64,000 bases of DNA from CAWDLX01 sp046728155 (GTDB taxonomy: Bacteria; Actinomycetota; Actinomycetes; Mycobacteriales; Micromonosporaceae). Position numbers and translations under genes: made by a program. Below, one piece after another: positions 41,720-51,345 of the stretch (positions are counted from its first letter, which is position 1; the number at the start of each line of letters is the position of its first letter). The notes below the pieces were generated by a model. The model saw only the letters and a program-made list of their open reading frames with translations. It was not told where the DNA came from and ran no database searches. The DNA is taken from positions 26,808 through 90,807 of the forward strand of contig JBKPDY010000012.1 of the NCBI GenBank assembly GCA_046728155.1, in the 5' to 3' direction.

Positions 41720-43232
41720 GGCTGCCAAGCTCACACCGTTGGCACTCTTCGTCCTTCTCTCCGGCTCGCTGATGTCCATGGTGGACTCGAGCGTCGTCAA
41801 CGTCGCGGTGCCAGACATCAGCCGCCAGCTGGGCGCCCCGCTGGCGAGCGTGCAGTGGACGGTCTCCGGTTACCTGCTGGCGCTCGCGGCGACATTGCCG
41901 GCCACTGCGTACTTCGGACGGCGCTTCGGAACGGTGCGTGTATACGCGTGGAGCCTGGCTTGCTTCACCGTCGCCTCCGTGCTGTGCGCGTTGGCGCAGA
42001 ACGTCACCGAGCTGATCGCGGCCCGAGCGGTCCAGGGTGTGGTTGCCGCACCGCTGGTCCCACTCTCGCTGAACCTCCTCTTTGGACGGGGCGAAGACGC
42101 GACAAAGGACCTGCCGACATCGGGGGGTGTCGCACTGTTTCTCGGCCCGGCTCTGGGTCCGAGCCTGGGCGGCGTTCTGGTCGCTGGGTTCGGCTGGCCC
42201 TCCATCTTCCTGGTCAACGTTCCCTTCGGCGTGGCCGCCCTGCTCGGGGTACCGCACCTACGCCGGCTCGGTTTCGGCGACGACGTCGACCGGACGACCC
42301 GCTTCGACCCGCTCGGGCTGGTCATGCTATCGGCCGGCCTCACCGGTTCGATCTACGGGACGAGCGAGGCGCCGGTGCGCGGCTGGTGGTCGATGCACGT
42401 GTGGCCGTACTGGGTGGGCGGGCTCGTGCTCCTCGCGGCGTACGTGGTATGGGCGTCGCGGCGACGGGAGCCCGCCGTCGACCTGCGAGTGCTCGGCAGT
42501 CCCCAGTCGGCTTTGATGATGAGCTTGTGTGTACTGGCTGCAGTGGCGATGTTCGGGGTGCTCTTCTTGGTACCGGTGCTCGTGCAGAACCTCCAGGGGC
42601 ACGGTCCTCTTGCGAGTGGACTGGTCCTGCTGCCCCAGGGCATCGTCATGGGCCTGTCGACGGGGCTTGGCCGCAACCTTACCGGCCCCCGACTGCGGCT
42701 CGGCATCATCGCCGGATTCGTCGCGATAGCACTCACGAGCTTGCTTCTGGTTCTGGTGGCCGAAGACACTCCACTGTGGATTATCGCTCTGATCATGGCC
42801 GGCCGTGGGTTGGGTGTCGGGCTGGTGATCCAACCCCTGCTGACCGGAATGCTCGCCGGCCTGCCGCAGCGTGAGCTGGCGCACGCGAACACGCTGTTCA
42901 ACGTTGGTCAGCGTCTCGGCGGCTCGATCGGCGTCAGTCTGCTCGCGACGCTGTTCTCCGTACGCGTAGCGAGCCACGTCGGCGCGGCGCTGGGGCAGCC
43001 GGCTGCCATTGCCGGAGCGCACGGAGGCAACCTCGCCGACGTGCCCGCGGTCCTGCGCCCCCTGGTGGCACACGCCGCGCTGGCCGGGTTCCACGAGACC
43101 ATCTGGGCCGCCGCCGCGGTGGCCATGCTCGGAGTGGTCGGCGCTCTGCTGTTGCGGACTCCTCGCCCGATTCCCGCGCCCGACCAACCGTCGCCGGACG
43201 CGGAGGCAGAGCTATATGCCGGACACCAGTAG
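41709..43232 (+). CDS. MFS drug exporter, DHA2 (14-helix) family
   Basis: The protein has 507 residues, about 14 helices, and the MFS-DHA2 motifs: MSMVDSSVVNVAVPDISRQL in helix 1, WTVSGYLLALAATLPATAYFGRRFG between helices 2 and 3, and GPALGPSLGGVL in helix 5. It expels drugs or dyes using the proton gradient. The GTG start has AGGAA four bases upstream and lies inside the regulator gene. Its end overlaps the convergent amino-acid permease gene by 21 bases. Confidence 0.88.
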   Translation: MDAKAAKLTPLALFVLLSGSLMSMVDSSVVNVAVPDISRQLGAPLASVQWTVSGYLLALAATLPATAYFGRRFGTVRVYAWSLACFTVASVLCALAQNVTELIAARAVQGVVAAPLVPLSLNLLFGRGEDATKDLPTSGGVALFLGPALGPSLGGVLVAGFGWPSIFLVNVPFGVAALLGVPHLRRLGFGDDVDRTTRFDPLGLVMLSAGLTGSIYGTSEAPVRGWWSMHVWPYWVGGLVLLAAYVVWASRRREPAVDLRVLGSPQSALMMSLCVLAAVAMFGVLFLVPVLVQNLQGHGPLASGLVLLPQGIVMGLSTGLGRNLTGPRLRLGIIAGFVAIALTSLLLVLVAEDTPLWIIALIMAGRGLGVGLVIQPLLTGMLAGLPQRELAHANTLFNVGQRLGGSIGVSLLATLFSVRVASHVGAALGQPAAIAGAHGGNLADVPAVLRPLVAHAALAGFHETIWAAAAVAMLGVVGALLLRTPRPIPAPDQPSPDAEAELYAGHQ

Positions 43233-44498
43233 ACTCTCCGGACTCTCCGCGGCGGCGGGAGGCGCCCGGCGGCGGCTGAACTCGTCGTAGACCAGTGCCG
43301 CGATCGCCACTCCGACGGCCCATACCAGGTACACGCCGACGAGCACCAGCAGCCCGAGCACGCAGACCAGTGCGACGACGGCGGCTCGCCGCGACCAGCT
43401 CCGCCGTGGCAGTAGCCGAACGGCGGCCAACGTGCCGAGAACGTACACCAGCACAAACGAGCCTGTTGTCAGAAGCACGAGCACACGGGTACTGGCGCCG
43501 GTCACGGCCGCCACGATCAACGACGTCGACGCCATCGTCGCGACCACGGCCAGGCTCCGTCGAGGCACGTCGCCGGCCTGACTGCCCCGAGCCAGCCAGC
43601 CCGGCAGCGCGCCGTCGCGGCCCAGTGCCGCACCGAGCTTCGCCGCGCCGGCGAAGTACGCGTTCATCACGCCGACGGTCAACAGCACGGCGATGGCCGC
43701 CGTCACTTGCCGCACCGGACCGCCGACCCCGACGGCGAGCAACTCGGCGAGCGGCGCCTCCGACGAACCGGTAGCGGCGCCGAGGACCAGGACGCTCGTC
43801 GCTGCGATGGCGAAGTACAGCAGACCCACGACGACCGCCGCGATCGCGGTGGCCCGCGGCAGTTGGCGTGCCGGGTCGCGGAAGTCGGCGGCAAGATGAG
43901 TCACCGCTTCCCAGCCGGCGAAACCCCATACCAGGACCGCCGCGGCCGGACCGATCGCGAGCCAGCCGTGCGGCGCGAACGGAGACAGATTGGCCAGTCT
44001 CGCGTGTGGTAAGGCGAGGGCGGTCGCCGCGACCAACAGCAGGATGAGCAGCCCCGCCAGGGCGAGCTGCACCCGTCCGGAGACGTGCACGCCAAAGGCA
44101 TTGGCGAGGCTCACCGCGACGATCATCGTGCCACCGGCGATCAGTGCGGTGCGCGTGCCCCCGCCGAACGCAGCGGCGACGTAGGCCCCACCGAAGAGCG
44201 CCGCCGGCGGCGCCCCCACCCCCACAGCAAGGTAGAACCACCAGCCGACCATGGCCGCCCAGCGTGCTCCGAAGGCGCGGCGGACATATGTGGAGACGCC
44301 GCCCGCGTCCGGATAACGGGCGCCCAGTGCGGCAAACGTGGCCGCCAATGGTACGGAGAGGACGATGAGGGCGAGCCACGCGACGAGCGAAGCAGGGCCG
44401 GCGAGCTGGGCGCCGAGCGCGGGCAGTGCGATCACGCCGGTGCCGAGCACGGCGCCGATCGACACCGCGGCGCCCTGCCAGACACCCATTCTGGGCAC
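43212..44498 (-). CDS. APC-superfamily amino-acid permease
   Basis: Twelve hydrophobic segments and the APC hallmark GAAVSIGAVLGTGVIALPALGA in helix 1 are present, followed by YPDAGGVSTYVRRAFG and WGFAGWEAVTHLAADFRDPARQ, which match the YjeH/amino-acid efflux permease branch. GGAGG five bases upstream selects the GTG reading VPRMGVWQ over an earlier GTG. Substrate could be a neutral amino acid or amine. It is convergent with the MFS gene and close to the GGDEF-EAL gene on its own strand. Confidence 0.85.
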   Translation of the reverse strand: MPRMGVWQGAAVSIGAVLGTGVIALPALGAQLAGPASLVAWLALIVLSVPLAATFAALGARYPDAGGVSTYVRRAFGARWAAMVGWWFYLAVGVGAPPAALFGGAYVAAAFGGGTRTALIAGGTMIVAVSLANAFGVHVSGRVQLALAGLLILLLVAATALALPHARLANLSPFAPHGWLAIGPAAAVLVWGFAGWEAVTHLAADFRDPARQLPRATAIAAVVVGLLYFAIAATSVLVLGAATGSSEAPLAELLAVGVGGPVRQVTAAIAVLLTVGVMNAYFAGAAKLGAALGRDGALPGWLARGSQAGDVPRRSLAVVATMASTSLIVAAVTGASTRVLVLLTTGSFVLVYVLGTLAAVRLLPRRSWSRRAAVVALVCVLGLLVLVGVYLVWAVGVAIAALVYDEFSRRRAPPAAAESPESLLVSGI

Positions 44499-44594
44499 GC
44501 CACCCTCCTCCACCTCGCGATCGAGGTGAGCCTAAATACGGGGTACGACAGAACGGTCGGGCCAGCGCGGAGGTTGTTGGTAGGTACGCTGACC

Positions 44595-47500
44595 TCACGC
44601 CGTTTGCGTGACGTGCTGTGTGCGCAGCCAACGCAGAGCGTGACCTTGGCTCATCGGACCGGCGAACAGGAAACCTTGCCCGTACGGGCAACCCATCTCG
44701 AGCAGCAGGTCACGGTCGTCACGGCGCTGGATTCCTTCGGCCACCACATCGAGCCCGAGCGTCCTGGCCAACCGGACGATCGTCTCGACCAGAGCCCGCT
44801 GGCGCGGGGACGAGGCCATGGTGTCGATGAATGACTTGTCGATCTTCAACACGTCGATGGGCACTTCCTGGAGGTAGCTCAGGGACGAGTAGCCGGTGCC
44901 GAAGTCATCGATCGCGATACGGATGCCCATGTCACGCAGCCGGACCAGGTCGTTCCACACCCGTTCGTCGTCGCGGAGCAGCAGACTCTCGGTGATCTCG
45001 AGCATCAGCCGTTGCGGGGGGAGCCCGCTCGTGCAAAGCTCGCGGCGGATCGTGTCGATCAGGTTGGGGCTGCGGAACTGCCGGACCGATACGTTGATGC
45101 CCAGATATGGGGCGGGCCCGGCGTCGGTGGACCACGTTGCCGCATCGGCGAGCGCTTGCCCAAGCACCCATTCCCCGATCGGCACGATGAGGCCGCTGTC
45201 CTCCGCCACATCGATGAACTCCCCTGGCAGCCGCACGCCGCGGTCACTGTCGTTCCAGCGCAGCAGCGCCTCGAAACCGACGGGTGAGCCGTCGGCGAGG
45301 GTCACGATGGGCTGGTACGCCAGAGCGAAGTCTCCTCCGGCGACGGCCCGGTCCAGCGCGGAGCGCAGCTCCATCCGTTCAACGATCTGGGTGTGCAGAG
45401 CGGCCTGGTAACGGCGCCAACGCCCTTTCCCGGAGCCCTTCGCGACGTAGAGGGCCAGATCGGCGTGGCGCAGAAGGTCACCCTTGCCGCGCGCATCCAC
45501 CGTGGTGGCGACCCCGATACTGGCCGAGGCATTGAGCAGACTGCCGTTGAGCACGACCGGCTCGGCCAGCGCGTCCACCACGCGGTCGGCCATACGCTCT
45601 ACATCGGACGGACTGGCCGCCCCGCTGACCAGGATCGCGAACTCGTCGCCCCCGAGGCGGGCGGCCAGATTGGTCGAACCGACCACATTGGAGAGTCGTC
45701 GGCCGACCTCGACGAGCAACTCGTCGCCCACGTCGTGGCCCATGGTGTCGTTGACCACCTTGAAGTCGTCCACATCGACGAAGAGCACGCCGACGACGTT
45801 GGCGCAGCGGCCGGCCGCGCCCACGGCCTGCTGTACCTGCTCGCCGAAACGGACCCGGTTGGCCAGGCCGGTGAGCGAGTCATGGAAGGCGAGGTAGGTC
45901 AGTTCGTGCTCCAGCCGGAGCCGCTCGGTCACGTCCCGGACCGTGAGCACGATTCCGTTGACTGTCGGCTCATCCCGCAGGTCGCGAAGTGATACCTCGA
46001 CATCGGCCGTCGTGCCGTCGGCGCGCTCGATCGGCCAGTACCCCACTCCGGACGGGTAGTCGCCGGCCCGCGCCCGGGCCAGCGCCCGCCGCGCGCTGTC
46101 ACGTCGTGGTCCGACGACGAGGTCGGCGACGGCGCGTCCGACGAGCGGCGTGTTCCCGACCAGGGCGGCCCCCGACGGGCTCGCGTACCGGACCCTGTCG
46201 TCATCGTCCACGATGAGAATGGCGTCGGCGGTGCTCTGAACGAGCGTTCGAAAGTATCGCTCGGTGTCGTGCCGGGCCACCCGCGCATTGAGCCTGATGC
46301 GTTCGATGGCGAGCGCGGCCTGGGCTGCGAGTACGTCGAGCGCACCCTGAAGAGCAACGAGACGCTGGTCGTCGGCGGCAACGACGAGGGTGCCGATGAG
46401 CGGCTCGCCGCTGGCCCGGTCGGCCACAACGAGCGGTATGACGAGGGCGATCTCGTGTTCCCTGAGTTCGCTCAGGCGCGTCGACGGGATCATGTCGGTG
46501 TGCACGAACTGAGTCGGCGCCGGCTTCTTCACCCACGACTCGCGCACATCCTGATCGAGCGACTCATCATCGAGCGTGTCCGCCTTAAGCGGCAGCGCCA
46601 CTTCGTATTTGACGCCGGGCGGAAACAGCCGCCCCACGGCGGCCACGACCACCGCCCGTACGGTGTCCACATCGGTCGCGGCCACCAGCAGGCTGCCCGC
46701 CTCGCGAAGACTACGCTCGCGTCCGGTCACCTGCCGGTAGCTTCCGGCGACTCCGGCCAGGCGCAGCAGGACCAGCAGGAAGAGCGCCGCCGACAGCACA
46801 GCGATCGGAATGGCGTCCACGGTGTAGCCACGGATCGGCTCGACGAAGAGCACGACCGGCGCGATGAGGCCAGACACCGTGAGGACGATGAGTCGCCACC
46901 GCGTGATCTGGACCTCCCGAATCACGCGCGGCTCGGTCAGTTCCCGCATCGACGGGTGCAGCGCCGCGCCGCCCCACGCCGCGTAGAAGCCGATCCAGCC
47001 GACCCCGATCGGCCCGCCGAGTCCGTGCCACTGCTGTCGCAACTGGCTCATGGCGTACAGAATGTCGGTGCCGAGCAGGGCTAGACCGCCGAGCGCGAGT
47101 AGTACCACCGAGACGGTACGCCGCACCTCGGTCAACAGGCGGGCGGCGGCCGCGAGAAACAGGATGTCGAAGAGAGGATAAGAGATTGAGACGATGTGGC
47201 TCTGTACCGACCGGCTCTGATCCCTGAGGTCTGGACCGATAATGAAGATCCATGCCAGCAACGCGATACCGGCGGTGAGGATCAGCGCGTCCAGGACGCC
47301 GCCACGGTCCCGCCCCGTCGTGGACCGAGGCAGCAGCAGGAGTCCGACGATGAGGAGTGGATACACCGCCAGATAGATGACATCGACGACGGAGGGGAAC
47401 GGGTGTGGCCGGCCGAGCACCTCGGTCTGGACGAGATAGAGCACATCGCCGACGGTCAGTAGCAGTAGCGCCAACGCCATGAGCAACCAGGGCATCCGCC

Positions 47501-47660
47501 GTCGCGGCCGATTGACCGTAACCCCCGCCACGACCGCGGCCACGCTCGAACACCCGATCAGGGCCCAGACCTCGGTCGTATTGTTCGGGAAGCCGACGTA
47601 CGCGGCAAGCAACACGGCGATCCACACCCAGAACACCGTGAACAACCGTCGCGAGGACAC
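44595..47660 (-). CDS. Membrane GGDEF-EAL protein with GAF and PAS segments
   Basis: This 1021-residue protein has about eight N-terminal hydrophobic segments, a GAF-like region (SLLVAATDVDTVRAVVVAAVG... ALAIERIRL), a PAS domain (RYFRTLVQSTADAILIVDDDD), an intact GGDEF (ARLGGDEF near 670) and an intact EAL domain (FEALLRW near 797, DDFGTGYSSLSYL and KIDKSF). Both catalytic motifs are complete. It can be expected to bind and turn over cyclic-di-GMP according to a membrane or small-molecule signal. Domain order matches its paralogue 9 kb upstream. Confidence 0.9.
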   Translation of the reverse strand: MSSRRLFTVFWVWIAVLLAAYVGFPNNTTEVWALIGCSSVAAVVAGVTVNRPRRRMPWLLMALALLLLTVGDVLYLVQTEVLGRPHPFPSVVDVIYLAVYPLLIVGLLLLPRSTTGRDRGGVLDALILTAGIALLAWIFIIGPDLRDQSRSVQSHIVSISYPLFDILFLAAAARLLTEVRRTVSVVLLALGGLALLGTDILYAMSQLRQQWHGLGGPIGVGWIGFYAAWGGAALHPSMRELTEPRVIREVQITRWRLIVLTVSGLIAPVVLFVEPIRGYTVDAIPIAVLSAALFLLVLLRLAGVAGSYRQVTGRERSLREAGSLLVAATDVDTVRAVVVAAVGRLFPPGVKYEVALPLKADTLDDESLDQDVRESWVKKPAPTQFVHTDMIPSTRLSELREHEIALVIPLVVADRASGEPLIGTLVVAADDQRLVALQGALDVLAAQAALAIERIRLNARVARHDTERYFRTLVQSTADAILIVDDDDRVRYASPSGAALVGNTPLVGRAVADLVVGPRRDSARRALARARAGDYPSGVGYWPIERADGTTADVEVSLRDLRDEPTVNGIVLTVRDVTERLRLEHELTYLAFHDSLTGLANRVRFGEQVQQAVGAAGRCANVVGVLFVDVDDFKVVNDTMGHDVGDELLVEVGRRLSNVVGSTNLAARLGGDEFAILVSGAASPSDVERMADRVVDALAEPVVLNGSLLNASASIGVATTVDARGKGDLLRHADLALYVAKGSGKGRWRRYQAALHTQIVERMELRSALDRAVAGGDFALAYQPIVTLADGSPVGFEALLRWNDSDRGVRLPGEFIDVAEDSGLIVPIGEWVLGQALADAATWSTDAGPAPYLGINVSVRQFRSPNLIDTIRRELCTSGLPPQRLMLEITESLLLRDDERVWNDLVRLRDMGIRIAIDDFGTGYSSLSYLQEVPIDVLKIDKSFIDTMASSPRQRALVETIVRLARTLGLDVVAEGIQRRDDRDLLLEMGCPYGQGFLFAGPMSQGHALRWLRTQHVTQTA

Positions 47661-47877
47661 GTCCCCTCCTACGAGCCCCTGGAACTTTGCGGGCCGCGAG
47701 GTCCCCTTCCATCATGCCCGCTGCGCGGGGAATCGGTCACCACCGGCCGGACTCGTTGCTGTGCTTGACTTTCCGCCGCCTCGGGCTCGGTGTCGGCTAT
47801 CGCCCCGATGGCTCCGTATGCGTCACGCGAGGCCCCCAAACTGCCAAACCGGCTCCAATCGCGGGTTAGCGTGGGGT

Positions 47878-49212
47878 GTGTCGAGCCCACGTCGTCACGG
47901 GTGGCGCCTCGTGTGGACTCTGTGGCCGTTGTTCATCGTGGGACTTGTCAGCTGTGGTGCCAACGCGCCCCGGGAGTCGACCCTTCGGCTCGAGCCCGTC
48001 ACCTCCATGGGCACGAACCCGTTCACACCCTCGGTGGGGTTCGGTCATCCGCTCACCCCGCTCCCGAGGTCGGGCGGCACGATCGCGTCGAATGCCGCCG
48101 GGCTGTTCGGGGGCACCCAGCGGATCGCCAGCTGTGACTCACCCAAGCTGGTGACGTTCCTGCAGGCACATCCGGACAAGGCGGCGGCCTGGGCCGAGGT
48201 CCTCGGCATCAGCCCGGTCGAGATCGCGTCGTTCGTCGCCACACTGACACCGGTCGTGCTCCGCTCGGACACGGCCATCATCAATCACGGCTTCGTCAAC
48301 GGCCACGCGACCGCGTTCGTCGCGGTGCTGCAGGCGGGAACCGCTGTTCTGGTTGACCGGCACGGGTTTCCGGTCACGCGCTGTGCCTGCGGCAATCCGC
48401 TCACGAGCCCGCGTGCCTTGACGCGCGTGACCCTGGCGGGACCGACCTGGCCGAACGCCAGCATCGCGAACATCACTGTCATCCAGCCGATCACCCTCGT
48501 GCTCAACTCGTTCACATTGGTCGAGCCGATGACAGGTGCCGCATTCCAGCGGCCGGCGGGGACTCAGGGCAGCCGGGATTCGCCGGCCACGCCGCGTCCT
48601 GGTACACCGACCGTCGCACCGGCACCGCCCGTCACGCCGACCCCGCCGCCTGCGGCCTCCACGAGTCCGACGCCGCCGACCATTGCCGTGCCACCCACGA
48701 CATCGGGGCCCGCGCCGCCCGCGACATCGGGGCCCGCGCCGCAGGCGCCGCCGGCGACGAAACCCGTTCCGCCGGCGACATCCGCCGGGCCGCTGACGGC
48801 GACGAAGCCGGCTCCGCCAACGAACACCGAGCCGCCGCCGCCTCCGCCAACCATCACCAAGCCGGCGGCGCCACCGCCGATGGTTCCGCCACCCGCGACA
48901 ACGTCGACCCCGCGAAACACGGCATCGTGGGTGATCGGAACGTGCTATGTGGACAGACGAACATCACCACCGACGCTGATCGGAACCGTGCTGGTGCGAA
49001 ACTACGACACCGCGGCGCACTCGTACCGGGTGACTGTCGCGTTCGGCGTCGCCGGCCCTCCGGTACGGGTGACTGTCGCGTCGCGACGGGTCGAGCCCGG
49101 CCGGGTTGTGACGTTGGACGTGTCGGTACCCGGCCGATCGAGCGGCTCCGAACCCACGGTCGCCTGTAAGATCGTGAGGTTCGTAGACGAGGGCAGGCAG
49201 ACTCCTCGTTAG
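47878..49212 (+). CDS. DUF6777 lipoprotein with long Pro/Thr-rich linker
   Basis: The start GTG gives RLVWTLWPLFIVGLVSC, a lipoprotein signal with its lipidation Cys near residue 22. The DUF6777 core follows: TSMGTNPFTPSVGF, GLFGGTQRIASCDSPKLVTFL, INHGFVNGHATAFVAVLQAGTAVLVD and RCACGNPLTSP. About residues 230-345 are Pro/Thr/Ala-rich with repeats such as TSGPAPPATSGPAPQAPPAT, likely spanning the cell wall. A C-terminal small beta domain with two Cys (GTCYVDRR and TVACKIV) ends the protein. Its role is unknown. The upstream 217 bases hold no gene. Confidence 0.75.
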   Translation: MSSPRRHGWRLVWTLWPLFIVGLVSCGANAPRESTLRLEPVTSMGTNPFTPSVGFGHPLTPLPRSGGTIASNAAGLFGGTQRIASCDSPKLVTFLQAHPDKAAAWAEVLGISPVEIASFVATLTPVVLRSDTAIINHGFVNGHATAFVAVLQAGTAVLVDRHGFPVTRCACGNPLTSPRALTRVTLAGPTWPNASIANITVIQPITLVLNSFTLVEPMTGAAFQRPAGTQGSRDSPATPRPGTPTVAPAPPVTPTPPPAASTSPTPPTIAVPPTTSGPAPPATSGPAPQAPPATKPVPPATSAGPLTATKPAPPTNTEPPPPPPTITKPAAPPPMVPPPATTSTPRNTASWVIGTCYVDRRTSPPTLIGTVLVRNYDTAAHSYRVTVAFGVAGPPVRVTVASRRVEPGRVVTLDVSVPGRSSGSEPTVACKIVRFVDEGRQTPR

Positions 49213-49352
49213 GGACCACTCATAGCTGCCGCCGGACAACCCGCCGGTGCCCACCACCCAGTCACCCCTCCACACCTGAGGAGTCGGCCTCGGAGCTGCT
49301 GGCCGGCAACACTTCGGCGAGCACCGAAACGACCGTGCCGCACAATGGAGCC

Positions 49353-50075
49353 ATGTCCGCCGACAGTCTCGCCCGGCTCGCCGGTCTGCTCGCCGACGAG
49401 ACACGGGCCGCAATGTGCCTGGCGCTGCTCGACGGCCGCGCCTGGACCGCTGGCGAGCTGGCCCGGCACGCCCGCGTCGCGCCGTCGACGGTGACCGGCC
49501 ACCTGGACAAGCTGGTCCACGGTGGGCTCGTCGTACAGGACCGGCAGGGTCGGCACCGGTACCTCCGCCTGGCCGGGCCCGACGCGGCCGGCCTCGTCGA
49601 GATGCTCTCCACTCACGCCGGCCCGGCGACGAACCCCGTCCGGTCACTGCGCACCGCGAGCGCATCGGCCACCCTGGTCGCGGCTCGGACGTGCTACGAC
49701 CACCTGGCCGGCCGGCTGGGCGTCGCCATCACCGAGGCGCTGATGCGCCGCAGCCTGCTCGACCTGCACAACGGCTGCGCCCTGACCGATGCCGGTGTCG
49801 GCTGGTTCGCTACGTCACTGGGGATTGATATCGACGCCCTACGAACCTCGCGCCGGCCGGTGGCGCTTTCCTGTATTGACTGGACCGAACGCCGCCCACA
49901 CCTGGCGGGCCTGGCCGGGGCGCACCTGTGCGCAACGATGATGACCCGCGGCTGGCTGACCCGGGTGCCGGGAACTCGAGCGGTACGGGTCACCGCGGCC
50001 GGTGGCGCGGCCCTGCATGAGATGCTCGGACTCGAGGTACGCGACGGCGTGGCTCAAACGGTCGGCGCTGCCTGA
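49353..50075 (+). CDS. ArsR-like winged-helix regulator
   Basis: The N-terminal domain LARLAGLLADETRAAMCLALLDGRAWTAGELARHARVAPSTVTGHLDKLVHGGLVVQDRQGRH is an ArsR-type winged helix. A C-terminal domain of about 140 residues follows (ARTCYDHLAGRLGVAITEALMRR), typical of a larger ArsR-like subgroup without obvious metal Cys box. GGAGCC precedes the ATG. It overlaps the DAHP synthase gene end by 22 bases convergently. The signal is unknown. Confidence 0.85.
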   Translation: MSADSLARLAGLLADETRAAMCLALLDGRAWTAGELARHARVAPSTVTGHLDKLVHGGLVVQDRQGRHRYLRLAGPDAAGLVEMLSTHAGPATNPVRSLRTASASATLVAARTCYDHLAGRLGVAITEALMRRSLLDLHNGCALTDAGVGWFATSLGIDIDALRTSRRPVALSCIDWTERRPHLAGLAGAHLCATMMTRGWLTRVPGTRAVRVTAAGGAALHEMLGLEVRDGVAQTVGAA

Positions 50076-51139
50076 CGCGGCCGTGTCGCCCTGCGCCGCG
50101 ACAGCGCGGCCGCGGCGAGTCCCTCGAGAACGTTCTGGGTCGTCGGCCAGCCCATGCAGGCATCGGTGATGCTCTGCCCGTACGTGAGAGCGACGCCAGC
50201 CTGAAGGTCCTGGCGCCCGCCGACGATGAAGCTCTCCAGCATCACCCCGGCGATGCCCACCTCGCCATCGGCGATCTGTTCACCGATCTCACTGGCCACG
50301 ACCGCCTGCCGAACATGGTCCTTGCCGCTGTTGCCGTGGCTCGCGTCGATGACCAGCCGTCGCTTGAGTCCGGCACGGTCGAGCATGGACAGTGCGTCGG
50401 CGACGGCACCTGGACCGTAGTTGGGGCCGGCCTTGCCGCCGCGCAGGATGACATGGCAGTCCTCGTTGCCGGTCGTGCTGACCACCGCCGCCCGCCCGTA
50501 CGGGTCGACGCCGAAGAACGTGTGGACGTTCTGCCCGACCCGGCACGCGTCGATAGCCTCCCGGACGCTGCCGTCTGTGGTGTTCTTGAAACCGACCGGC
50601 ATGGACAGGCCGGAGGCGAGCTGCCGGTGGACCTGGCTCTCAGTGGTCCTCGCGCCGATCGCTCCCCACGTCACCGCGTCGGCGATGTACTGCGGGCTGG
50701 TCGGCTCGAGGAACTCACACCCGACCGGAACGCCCAGGTCGAGGATGTCGAGCAGGAGTCGGCGCGCCGTGCGCAGGCCGCGGTGTACGTCGTGGGTGCC
50801 GTCCAGACCCGGGTCATTGATGAGACCCTTCCAACCGACAGAGGTGCGCGGCTTCTCGAAATAGACCCGCATGACCACGAGCAGCTCGTCGCCGAGTCGC
50901 TCGGCGACGGCGGCGAGTCGGCCGGCGTAGTCCAGCGCCGCCGCCGGGTCGTGAGCCGAACACGGGCCGACGATGACGAGCAGCCGATCGTCCAGCCCGG
51001 CGAGCACGTCGCGTACGGCGTGGCGGCTTCTGTCCACAAGAGAGGCCCGTGACTCGCCGAGCGGCATCTCGTCGAGGAACTGCCGGGGCGGGATCAGCGG
51101 CTCGAACGCCACGACGTGCAGATCATTGGTCTGGGTCAT
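50054..51139 (-). CDS. 3-deoxy-7-phosphoheptulonate synthase (type I DAHP synthase)
   Basis: The enzyme condenses phosphoenolpyruvate and erythrose-4-phosphate, the first step of the shikimate pathway. It is a type I (AroFGH) enzyme: LLVIVGPCSAHDP, MRVYFEKPRTSVGWKGLINDP, SGLSMPVGFKNTTDGS, HVILRGGKAGPNYG, IDASHGNSGKDH and VMLESFIVGGRQ, with metal residues in CSAH, ASHGN and ESF. At 361 residues it is full length. Its ATG overlaps the stop of an upstream leader frame as ATGA. The upstream leader with inverted repeats suggests attenuation by aromatic amino acids. Most actinobacteria also have a type II enzyme. Confidence 0.94.
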   Translation of the reverse strand: MTQTNDLHVVAFEPLIPPRQFLDEMPLGESRASLVDRSRHAVRDVLAGLDDRLLVIVGPCSAHDPAAALDYAGRLAAVAERLGDELLVVMRVYFEKPRTSVGWKGLINDPGLDGTHDVHRGLRTARRLLLDILDLGVPVGCEFLEPTSPQYIADAVTWGAIGARTTESQVHRQLASGLSMPVGFKNTTDGSVREAIDACRVGQNVHTFFGVDPYGRAAVVSTTGNEDCHVILRGGKAGPNYGPGAVADALSMLDRAGLKRRLVIDASHGNSGKDHVRQAVVASEIGEQIADGEVGIAGVMLESFIVGGRQDLQAGVALTYGQSITDACMGWPTTQNVLEGLAAAALSRRRATRPRQAAPTV

Positions 51140-51345
51140 CTCGGTGTCTCCGGTCGATCATGGGCTGGACCGCTTATGGCGGGAGTCACCGGGTGCCCAG
51201 TGCCACGCCCGCACTCATACGAAGGGCGAGGACAGGAGTCCTCGCCCGGCTGGCTCTGGGTAGGTCTACGGTCAGCGGAAACGACCGCCGGCTCCACCCA
51301 GAGCCAGCGTAAAGCGCCGATACCGTAGAACCACGCGCTGAGCAT
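51136..51345 (-). CDS. Leader ORF rich in aromatic codons upstream of DAHP synthase
   Basis: The first 16 codons read MLSAWFYGIGALRWLW, with three Trp, one Phe and one Tyr codons, as expected for a peptide sensing charged aromatic tRNAs. Two Trp codons lie in the left arm of a 13-bp inverted repeat. The frame continues open through two hairpins to a stop that overlaps the DAHP synthase start as ATGA, giving 69 codons. A shorter leader would be usual, so the extra length may reflect coupling or chance. Confidence 0.5.
   Translation of the reverse strand: MLSAWFYGIGALRWLWVEPAVVSADRRPTQSQPGEDSCPRPSYECGRGTGHPVTPAISGPAHDRPETPR
51224..51247 (-). terminator. Terminator-like hairpin of the DAHP synthase leader
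   Basis: GGGCGAGGAC-AGGA-GTCCTCGCCC (plus-strand view) is a perfect 10-bp stem with a four-base loop, one base from the upstream repeat. On the transcript it is followed by UUCGUAUGAG, a weak U-tract. It would stop transcription before the structural gene when the leader is read freely. Confidence 0.55.
51249..51308 (-). promoter_or_regulatory. Antiterminator-like inverted repeat covering the leader Trp codons
   Basis: GCTGGCTCTGGGT (51249-51261) and ACCCAGAGCCAGC (51296-51308) are perfectly complementary over 13 bases. The promoter-proximal arm (minus strand) contains the leader's TGG CTC TGG codons, so ribosome stalling there would prevent the pairing. The stem lies immediately before the terminator-like hairpin. 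Confidence 0.6.
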
